Source: Labyrinthula sp. Ha (lineage: Eukaryota; Sar; Bigyra; Labyrinthulida; Labyrinthulaceae). Taken from it: a stretch of 64,000 bases of DNA. Position 1 is the stretch's first letter. Each line of letters opens with the position of its first letter. The position numbers and the translations under genes are program-made. Below, piece by piece: positions 55,458-64,000 of this stretch. The stretch lies in NCBI GenBank assembly GCA_015227615.1, contig JAALGZ010000009.1, positions 372,001 to 436,000 on the forward strand, given 5' to 3'. The notes below the pieces were generated by a model. That model did no database searches. It saw only the letters and a list, made by a program, of their open reading frames with translations, and had not been told where the DNA came from.

Positions 55458-58400
55458 GAAAAAAGGTTAAAATCTTTGAGTTATTGAGCAACACCGCCTT
55501 CGAATGGTTTCCAATGTCTACAAGGTCATAAAACTCTGTAAGCGCTTTCTTAGCAACAGTAGCTAGTTCAGTGTATGGTTTATAAGTTATTGACGAAAGA
55601 CTGATGTCTGGGAAGATTTAAAGCATTACTCTTAACAATCTAGTCAGTACCCGGCTATGTTCTACCGACATCTTTCTTCATTGAAGCCTTTTACAGTCTC
55701 CAGGGTAATGATATTATTTTCTTAGGCTCTTTGTTTGAATTTTAATACCATGTTTGGCATATATGAACTCTTCTGTTATTCGTTTAGAGTCAAACTAAAC
55801 TTAGTTTTCTTAGCCTCCAAGATAAAGCTATAGACCAGAGCAGTACAAACTCTATCAAGCTTCTAGGAGCATAAAATGCCAATCTACTGGAATAAATGGT
55901 GTTGCCTCCAGCGCAAGGTTGATTCTAAGCCCTGTCTTGAACTTCTTCATTCTCCAACTTCTTGTTATATTTATGGTATACCTCTACAAATAATACCAGT
56001 GCAGGGGCATATTTTATCCCCGGTAGCATTTTATGTCATGAAAAAAACAATTTTAGTCCACGAATATTCACATATAAGCTATGAAGGGTAAAATAACAAT
56101 AGATTGGACAGTGTGCATTTTTCATAACGAAACGGTTCTTCATCCGAGATTCAGATACCTTGGGTAAGGAAAGAAAGAATGCATTTAATGTCTTATAATG
56201 CTAGAGTATTTTCTCTTCCATCTCTTATTTCCTTCTTAAAAACCCAGTACTACAATCTGGTTATCATTTTAACTAAGATTCCTTGATTATAATACCCTAT
56301 GCTACAAAAAAATGTAGATGAGAGCGTTGCGCAGTGTGCGATGTGATCTCGAGCTATTTCGGAAGTGACTTAACCTTAGTAGAAAGAATTATTCAAAGTA
56401 GTGAATCTATTACAAACAGGTAAGGAACAAGAAAAAAACAAAACGGTGGTTTTAGGGACTGAAAGTGCACAAAATTTCAGGCTCATTCTGAAGACATTCT
56501 TGTTCACAACTCTTTGAAGCTCTCACACGTTGTTTCACTATTATAGAGTTTGAAGTTGCTAAGCATTATTCTGGTACTAAGTTTCCCATCTGCTCCCATA
56601 GATACCCTTAATAATAACATAAAAGCTCTGGTGGGTGGTTTGTTCTGGATCAGAGAGTAAAAAGAAAATGAGGAAAGTTAAAAAATATAATGGCAACATG
56701 CTAGGAAAATATTAAATCAGATAACTTAACAAACAGATTAACTGTAGTTACACACAATAGATCAAGATGCAGAAATAATAAAGTTATAATGCCAAAGTAA
56801 TATAAGAATTCGTTTAATCATGCAACGAAATAAACCTGCACACCTGGTGCTCTTCAAAGCTGAAATAAAAATATTAGTGGGGATAAAACATTTCTTGGAC
56901 TATACCATTTCTAAGAGCAGTAAAGAGGTAAAAGTCACTATAGTCGACTATGTCTGTGCCATAAGACACATTCTTGAAGGCAATTCTACTCTATAAAAAC
57001 ATAGTACTCATTTTGGCTTAGAACTATAAATGACTGAATAACACTTTCCTGCAGGAAAAACTTCCACGAAAAAGCAAATATAATGCCCAGGATTACGAGT
57101 CATAATGCCAATAACTGCTGAGAAGGATGAAATGAAAAAGTCTTCTCGGCAAAGTATTTTTTTCAATGAGAGGATCGAGGCCGCTATAGACTTCTTTACT
57201 TCCTCAAATTAAAACAACAAGTTGTTTCAGTGTGGTTTGGATGACGTGAATTTTCAGGGTGTAAATTTCCCACAGGAATGCACCAATGAGCAGCTTAGAA
57301 TCAGAGCGAAGAACCACTAAATAGATCAAAGGAAGAAAAAGATTAAACTTGAACTAGTGCTATACAATAGAGCAATGCATTGATCTTTAGCTCGTGGATT
57401 TTTAATTTCACCACCATTGGTAAACCCCACCCCTCCTCCGCACTCAAACTAGACCTCAACTGTAAACTGACCCTCTCCGGGCTCTCATCTCTACATTTCA
57501 ATTCTAGTTATTGTGCCCAGTTAAAGATGGTCCATTTCATTGCTAATTATGAAAGACCTTCAGTACCAAATCAAAACAGCTGAGGAAGTATCAGAAATAA
57601 TCAATGAGAAACTTTTTGGCAGGAAGCTATTTCAATAAATCAAATTTGACCTCTCGCTCTTACAAAGTAACTAACTTTGGCCATAATATATATATCGAGC
57701 CTTACAGCGGTAAGTAACCGGGGTCGTGAAAACAAATGTCTCTATTGTAGTTAGGCTGAGAACTACCTATGACATTATAGAGTCTTAATTTTAGTCTTCC
57801 ATTTGAATTTACGTCTTCATAATATCGGTTCTTCCCGCTATAATATGGGAGCAAAACTGCTGAGGTGATATACATTTTGATTCATTTGAATTTGTTTATT
57901 TTAAATAATGTTACTCATAGCAACTAACTCTAAGCTCTCATTAACTTAACTTCATAATTCCTGGGAAGATAGCGCCTAAGAACGATGATGCTAACATCTA
58001 AGCTTGGAAGTTAAATCGCTTAGATAAAAAAATGAAAGCAGTTTAAGCCATAAACTTGGGTGTTATTTTATGAAACACACAATTTCTGGTACAAACCCAT
58101 TTCATGAATGTTAGTTTGTTTTTTTTGGTAGTGGAACAGCTTAGAGTGAAGAATTAAAATCGATTTAGTTTACCTCAAAACAGTTAAGTTGTTTAGAAGC
58201 GCGGATTACAAAAAAAGACTGAACTAATATTCTTTGAGATTTTTCTAATGCTTACCCCAAGCAAATTATGCATGAATTACTTATTTAGGATGATATTCTT
58301 TAGCCAAGTATTTTCTTGTTGGAGGACTCCTTGTATCTAATGCGTGGAATAAGGTTAGTTTTGATTTTGTCTTGTGCGCGTAAAAAGATCTAAAATTTAA

Positions 58401-58787
58401 CCTCAGGATAACTCAAAGTAAATATTAGACGTTTGATCGTTATTTCATGTCAGGATGATATCTACGAAATGATTTAGGGCGTCATAATCCTATTAACGAA
58501 GAAGTTGCACCAATTCTAGCGAAAATCTTATCCCTCTGTTTTAAAAATTGAGATTTGTACAGAAAATTAATTAAGTATCTTAATGAAGTTTATTCAAAAA
58601 GTTGCTATACTGCTCAATGTCTATGTTGCACTAGGTTTACACAGCTAAACTTACTCTGCACTGACAAATGGTGAGATTATGTGAAAATTTCAGTTCATGA
58701 GAGTACCTTTCCTTGTTTGAGAAGAATCAATAGTTATTGCGGTTCTAAAGTATGATGAGAAAGATCGTACAACTGAGTTTTGTGAGT
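55458..58787. other. Intergenic, decayed traces only
   Basis: AT-rich DNA without a convincing gene. Around 57150-57400 plus-strand frames keep protein-like phrases between stops (FNERIEAAIDFFTSS; LDDVNFQGVNFPQECTNEQL; KKKIKLELVLYNRAM), suggesting an old, dead coding sequence or transposon fragment. A pyrimidine-rich patch (57420-57500) follows. Nothing else stands out. Confidence 0.35.
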
Positions 58788-60254
58788 TTATACCTTTTCC
58801 CCCTGAACAAGTGAAACTTTCTGGAGCGCGATGAAGAATCTTAGCCCTGACAAGGGTAAAAAATAATTGCAGTTATCCATTCTCGGGTCATCCACATAGA
58901 TTCCGAATGGTAACGCACCTGGTATTATCTGGGCACAAGCCACAATTGCAACTGTTAATACAATATAAATGTAAAGCCAAAATGTCAAAAGAACTAAAAG
59001 TTTTACTGTTGTGATTGACACACTTGTGAAATTCTTGTCTAGTTTCATTCTTTTTATTAAGGTGTTTCCACTAAACATGTCTTTTGCCTTCTTCAATTTA
59101 CCAAAAATTCCCTGGTACTCAAGTTCAAGTGTAGCAGCTGCATCAGCTTCATTGGTGAATGGTTGAATGTAACTCTGAGCTTTAATTCGGAATCTAATGT
59201 TCGCAAGAATGAAAACTCCAAGAATTGCAACTTCAGTAAACATTGCAAGAGCGGGTACTGTGTTTTCATTATTTGGTAAGTACAAATACAGAAACAGTAC
59301 GTACGCACAACTAAGATTTCCAAAAATTACACACGCAATGAAACCCTTTCCAAAGAAGTTAATTAAGCTTTTGTTCATTTTGAAACAGGTTTCACCGAGA
59401 AAGTACCAGTAATATGCAATAATTGCCACTGCAAAATGGTTTCTTCCAACACCAACTGAAATTAAGATCTACTGGAACTCTGTAGGAAAATAACCATTGC
59501 CGAACCAAACAGTTGTGTCACCAGATGCAATGCAAAATACATCCCAAATACCTCTCATTAAACAGTAGATTGCCAAAAACTTTATAATAAAGATTCTTGG
59601 AAGTGAAGATTTTGTTTTCTTGATTGATCCCAATGCATCATATGCAAGAAAAGCAGCGAAGAGTGATATGAACCCAATTAATGTAACATGATTAGCTTCT
59701 ACTCTTTTACACCTACGAAAGGGATTATGATCATCACAACCAGTTAGATTAATGAAAACGTCTCTTGATTCTTGTCCTGTTACTAATGGAACGTAAATTT
59801 CGAGAAAGAAGTCCATTCCAAGATCTAAAAAGGGAATTTTTCCTGCTTCAGGATCTTTCCCAATATTTGCACGGTTAATTTGCCATCCTGGAGGTTGCGG
59901 ATCTGAATTTAGGAGCCCTTGTGCCCCTAGGAACTCCACGTTTGAATACGTAGATTCTTCGAAGCAATTGAAAAGTTGAAGCTTATTGACAAGAACAAAC
60001 TTTCCTTTTAAGTCCTGTTCCACTGTATCTATTCTACAGGGATTCTCATTACCTGTAAAAACCGTGGCGTATCCAGTAAGATAGCACTCTGAGTCAAAGC
60101 CTCCAATATATTGTGAAAACCTAGTGCTTATGTAAGGACCAGTTACTGTTTTGTTTCCATCCTCATCAATAAACATAGCTTTCAAAGCAGCATACACTCT
60201 ACTTTCAATGAAAAAAAGGTATATCAGAATTCTAAACACAATCCATTGATGCAT
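58788..60254 (-). CDS. GPR180/TMEM145-like (intimal thickness receptor type) seven-helix protein
   Basis: A signal peptide (about 1-22) leads into a lumenal/extracellular domain of about 175 residues with cysteines and NLTG, followed by about seven hydrophobic helices in the order found in the GPR180/TMEM145 transmembrane domain family (VTLIGFISLFAAFLAYDAL, then RIFIIKFLAIYCLMRGIWDV, NHFAVAIIAYYWYFLGETCF, and so on). An in-frame TAG at 59469-59471 must be removed by an intron. The choices are 59443-59472 (30 nt, AAG acceptor, keeps GYFPTEFQNHFAVA) or 59456-59494 (39 nt, CAG acceptor); each restores the frame (478 or 475 residues). The 30-nt choice fits the length class of the genome, the 39-nt choice the acceptor. 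Function of the family is poorly known (trafficking or signalling). The end at 58788 is followed by a possible GT site, so a last exon may be missing. Confidence 0.75.
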
Positions 60255-60372
60255 TTTGGTTTTTAGAACCCTTAACGGCTACAGCGTTTGCGTGCACTTT
60301 ACCCTTTTATAGTACCAACATATGTTGATCTTAGAAGTTAATCAAAATAAATTAGATCAAGCTCTTAACAGG

Positions 60373-61710
60373 TTAGTATGATCTGTACCTGGAAGATTGC
60401 CCTCGGGACTGGTCATTTTGTTGCTGTCGTCCTCCACTGCTATATCCTTGGTTATCGTACCCTTGACCCTGGGCCCCCATTCCTCCTTGTTGTCCATAAT
60501 ATCCTCCTTGGTTATATCCTCCCATCATTTGCATTTGTTGAGGGTCCATATTCATACCCATTCCTTGCATACCCATTGGGTTCTGATACCCATAATACAT
60601 CTGCTGGCCTCCATAACCACCATATTGCCCGTACCCTTGGCCTTGGTACATCCCTCCTTGCATATGCTGTTGATTGTAATTACGCCCATAGCCACCTTGA
60701 TTGTAGTGCTGGCCACTATATCCGCCACGACTTGCACCTCCTGCTCCACCAGCTTGACGCCCTTTGTAACTCTTTACATCAACTCTTTTACTCTTCAAGA
60801 TATGGTCTTTTCTTTGGTTCAAAACCTTTTCTGCATCTTTTGACTCAGCAAAAGTTACAAACCCAAATCCCCTATTTCTGTTTGTTTGAGAGTCTCGCAT
60901 GACCACAGTTTGTGTCACTTCCCCAAACTTTGAAAAATATTCCATCATGTCTTGATCAGTCGTTTCTGGAGCGATTCCACCAACAAACAGCTTGCAAGAA
61001 TTGGAGCTCGGAGTATCGTCACGTTGTCGCGAAGAATTAGGAACTGGACCATTTGTTCCTTTGACAAAGGCATTCTTAACTTCGACAGATTTTCCATCAA
61101 TCTCATGCATCTATAAATTTTTACAACAAAAATAGAAGCTGAAGAGGATTGAAAACAACATTTTTTCAAATAATGAATAGTTTTGTTGAGGTAAGTATAT
61201 ACTTGTTTTGCTGTAGCTTTTTTAACTGCCTCTGAACTAGTAAAAGATACAAACGCAAATCCTCTAGGTTTTCCAGTCATTCTAAACACTAATTGTATAT
61301 TAGTTTTCTACCTGTCTTTCATTAATACTACTTCTGATACTTCACCATATTTAGAAAAATAAAATCTAAGGCCTTCTTCGGTTGTGCTCCAACTTAACCC
61401 ACCACAAAACACCTTGTTGGGTAAAACGGAACCATCGTTTTCAGCTCGGTTACCGCTCTTTACCGAATTACCCTCACCTTCTGACTCATATTTTTCTTCT
61501 ACATGCTTATTGGTGTATTCTTCATGGCTTGAATATGATGTGCTGTTCAACTGATCCAAACTTACACTAAACTTATTTAATAACAAGAAAGCACGGTTCT
61601 TCGTCATTCAGCTTAGCCTTCTTTGTTCTACTAAACTTTTCTTCTGAGCGCTCATAATCAGGTCCATGGCTTTCTGCAGAAGGAGACCTATCTCTTTTTT
61701 TTTCTGACAT
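60373..61710 (-). CDS. Two-RRM hnRNP-like RNA-binding protein with glycine/tyrosine-rich tail
   Basis: Exons 61710-61595, 61566-61312, 61281-61203 and 61110-60373 join to 395 residues across introns of 28, 30 and 92 nt. The start is at 61710, giving a charged SR/KR-rich N-terminus (MSEKKRDRSPSAESHG) that the ultrashort first intron had hidden. RRM1 (about 90-165) has KVFCGGLSW and RGFAFVSF as RNP2 and RNP1. RRM2 (about 190-265) has KLFVGGIAP and RGFGFVTF. The tail (about 270-395) is rich in Gly, Tyr, Gln and Met (GYGQYGGYGG, GMGMNMDPQ), an aggregation-prone low-complexity domain typical of hnRNP A/B, DAZAP1, Musashi and plant UBA2/RZ-type proteins. It is probably a nuclear or shuttling mRNA-binding protein; the targets are unknown. 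Its 92-nt intron within RRM1 is unusually long here. The start is divergent from CLASP by 362 bases. Confidence 0.9.
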
Positions 61711-62072
61711 GACTGAACTTGATTTTCTTTGTATTCTGTAGGAATATAAAGTGAAGAACTTTTCCTGTCGTGAACAACTAGGTTGATACCAAGCAACAAA
61801 TACTTCGGTTCTGTTCTTGTTATGAATATAAGTGTGATAAATGTAATTAATATCAATGAAAATCTCTTAATTGCCTTTAAACCCTATTAACCAATGCAAA
61901 TTACTCTCCAAATTTAACTCTACCAGAGTCTTTTCAAGAGTTCAACGGATTCGTTTTGGATGTCCTATCCTGGCAATGTTCTGCTTTACCGTGAAAAGTG
62001 AACTGAGAAAAGCAATAAAGAATATCCGTTTAAATAAACTCAAGTATTTCGAGCAGAAAACATTGATCAAAT
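61711..62072. promoter_or_regulatory. Divergent promoter between RRM protein and CLASP genes
   Basis: 362 bases lie between the divergent start codons. The short open frames here (for example 61871-62098) do not match a family and overlap the CLASP first exon, so they are treated as chance. No clear motif. Confidence 0.4.
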
Positions 62073-64000
62073 ATGAAAAACGAATTAAAAGAAATTAAGA
62101 GAATCCTATCCAGAGATTTGGTAAATTTTTCATATTACCTTATTCTAATGTGCTTCTACGTCTCGTCCTTGAACTTGGTGTATTAACTTTTGACTTTTCT
62201 ATAGGACGAAGACTGGATTCAAAGAAGAGATGCACTCTCTAGGCTCCGAACCATAAATAAAGATCTCGAGTTAAATACTACTGACATCTCTCTTTTTAAT
62301 TGTTTCTTGTGTGAAATCAACAGCAAGATTGTGGTTCAGGTTTCTGATCTTAGGTCAAGTATTGTGAAAGAGGCGTCAGCTCTGCTGACAGAGTTATTTG
62401 AACGATTTGGATCCAGTGAAAAATTCTGTGCCAATTTTTGCCCTATCACCTGTGAAACTTTACTGAAGCTTCTCGTCTCATATAAGAAAGTCATAGCGAA
62501 CGTATTTCGTGTCTTCTAACTCATTCATAGAGTGGAAAGCGTTGTTTGATGGGCATGATTAAACACATTGCGGATATAGGGTCACCAGAAGTAGTTAAAA
62601 TTCTACTTTACAATTCAAGATGCAAGAACTCTGCTGTACGCGAATCTTTGTCCGAGGGCTTTGAAATAATGTTTCTCAACTGGACAAAGGAACGGTCATT
62701 CCATATTTTGGCCAAGTACAAAAGAGATATACTTCAAACTTTAAAAACTTTAATGGAGGATTCTAGTCTTGCAACAAGAGAGAAGTCACGAAAAGCTTTC
62801 AAAGCATTTGGTACTTTATCTGATAGCTTTCACACTCTTGTCAAAGAAAATGAGTCACATCTTTCAAATAAAGTTAGAAAAGAACTAGATAAAATTAGAA
62901 CACCACCAAAAGTACATAAAAAGGAGAGTACTACAAATCCTGTGTTTGAACTGAATCACACAAAGAGTAATGCGGTTGTGGCAGAAAAAAACTATCTCTT
63001 TTCCCCGGAGCTTAAGGAAGCGCTTGGAGGCTGCAGTCCAAGAACAAACATCACAGCACAAATTAAATCCCCAGCGAACGTTGAGAACAATCACAAAAGC
63101 TGCCATAGAAAAGGTATGAGCGCTCATTTCATTTTTGAGAGAAGCGCTTCGGATCATAGTTCAGTTTCCAGCGACTCGCTTGCACCTTCAAAGAACAAAA
63201 TACTGTTTGCGGAACAAATGTTAGGCTCAAAAGACTGGTCACAAAATATTGTTGGACTTTCTCTTGTTGAAAGTATTTTTGCTTCTGAGGTTGAGGAAAC
63301 TGTCAAGAAAAATTTTGCCTCTAAGATAATTGACTTTATGTTTAAAACCCATTACAAATTGATAAATGCAGCTGCTAAGCTAATCTGTTTAGCCTGTTCC
63401 AATAACCTTTTGAAGAATGAGGTTCTGCTGAGTAGATCGCTGCTGGCCAGAATCTTTGAGTTTAGTGGTGATAAACATTATGACATCAAATGCCTTGTAG
63501 ACTATATAAAGTCAGTTGTAGAGAGACATGGGTGGGTAAAAATCGTTCAAGGCCAACTAACCATTCAGAAGAAGGACCACTGCATTCGATTTCTGCTTCG
63601 AAGCCTAGAATATGATATGCTATCTTCAAGTGTCATCCAAACACTGAAAATAGTGAAAAGAAACATCAATAACAGAGAAACCCTGAAACTATGCGAAAGA
63701 TTACTGGCCGAAGCTGAGAAAAAAAGATTTTTAGGTACAGCACGCTGTGAGGAGAAGCCTAAAGTAAGAAGAGTTTATCCATGCAAAGGCGACGCAGTTA
63801 CTAAGAACTATCTTCTTTCTGATAAATGCTACAAGAGCTTTGAAATAATAAGTTTGTTAGAAAAATTTAACACTGGACCGGAAGATTCCGAATCTATAGA
63901 AACACTTTACGATCTAGAGCTTTGGCTTAAGCATCCGGACGTAAGGAAAAACAATGAGTTATTGCAACAGTTTATGCCGCAGATTTTTATTTGTTCATTA
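62073..64000 (+). CDS. CLASP-family microtubule-binding protein (N-terminal part, runs off the window)
   Basis: Exons 62073-62120, 62205-62501 and 62531 onward are joined by introns of 84 and 29 nt; the last exon stays open to base 64000. The reading is MKNELKEIKRILSRDL, then DEDWIQRRDALSRLR, QVSDLRSSIVKEASALLTEL and SYKKVIANSGKRCLMGMIKH. The QVSDLRSSIVKEA block is the hallmark loop of the CLASP TOG domain, which binds tubulin; the HEAT repeats continue to about residue 230. A basic, low-complexity stretch with SPR-type patches follows, and from about 63220 a second helical domain that may be a further TOG. CLASPs stabilise microtubule plus ends and promote rescue. The 84-nt intron is long for this genome; an alternative start at 62150 with a 27-nt intron is possible but gives a weaker N-terminus. 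Confidence 0.88.

Noticed and set aside
16781-55680. Shared phrase around AGTACCCGGCT at 29258 and 55650 (and a weaker form at 16785) as a LINE tail
   Set aside because: Similarity does not extend beyond about 11 bases and neither other site has the hairpin or the TAATTAAC repeat.
60378-60902. 174-codon plus-strand frame rich in Leu, His and Ser
   Set aside because: It is the reverse-strand shadow of the glycine/tyrosine-rich tail of the RRM protein, whose RNP motifs leave no doubt about the true strand.
7444-63000. Ciliate-type recoding of TAA/TAG, suggested by in-frame stops between protein-like blocks
   Set aside because: All such stops inside host genes fall in GT-AG intervals of about 28-30 nt (or the nine-A run), and TAA, TAG and TGA all end genes at expected C-termini.
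1-64000. tRNA, rRNA and CRISPR features
   Set aside because: No T-loop consensus with pairing arms, no rRNA-like blocks and no regularly spaced direct repeats were found by reading.

Overview
The window looks like nuclear DNA of an AT-rich single-celled eukaryote that uses the standard genetic code (TAA, TAG and TGA all end genes here). I cannot name the organism. Its most striking trait is intron size. I could place 23 introns by matching exon joins to protein families and reading frame, and 20 of them are only 27-31 nt long, all GT-AG. Because of this, most genes appear broken into frames until the tiny introns are removed, and several genes below are described for the first time as spliced models (class V aminotransferase, SGNH hydrolase, PWWP protein, DUF155/RMND1 protein, TLDc protein, two-RRM protein, CLASP).

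Layout. 1 to about 3.6-4.0 kb: the 3' part of a decayed Ty3/gypsy-type LTR retroelement (integrase, chromodomain) whose downstream part carries a Myb/SANT-like segment, a retropepsin-like segment and an MT-A70 adenine-methyltransferase-like segment. 6.7-12.9 kb: a gene island with a phosphoglycerate-mutase-family phosphatase, a SERCA-type Ca2+ ATPase and an ankyrin/TPR/J-domain cochaperone. 13.0-14.3 kb: copy A of a 1.3 kb inverted repeat (copy B at 34.4-35.7 kb). 17.6-19.5 kb: a membrane RING-H2 protein and a bacterial-type class V aminotransferase, tail to tail. 25.3-29.3 kb: a decayed LINE with AP-type endonuclease, reverse transcriptase and a (TAATTAAC)n tail. 31.0-32.9 kb: a membrane-anchored SGNH hydrolase. 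39.6-40.6 and 48.0-49.0 kb: two paralogous PH-like proteins of unknown family. 50.6-55.2 kb: PWWP protein, DUF155/RMND1 protein and TLDc protein. 58.8-64 kb: GPR180/TMEM145-like seven-helix protein, two-RRM hnRNP-like protein and the start of a CLASP.

Genes sit in tight islands: divergent pairs share 60-360 bp and convergent pairs are separated by 10-137 bp. Between the islands lie 3-7 kb AT-rich stretches with repeats and faint transposon remains. No operon logic is expected, and the neighbours are functionally mixed housekeeping genes (calcium transport, protein folding, ubiquitin, amino-acid metabolism, RNA binding, microtubules). The most unusual content is the retroelement fossil that combines a Myb/SANT-like segment with an MT-A70 methyltransferase-like segment, followed by the ultrashort introns and the nearly identical 1.3 kb inverted repeats 20 kb apart.
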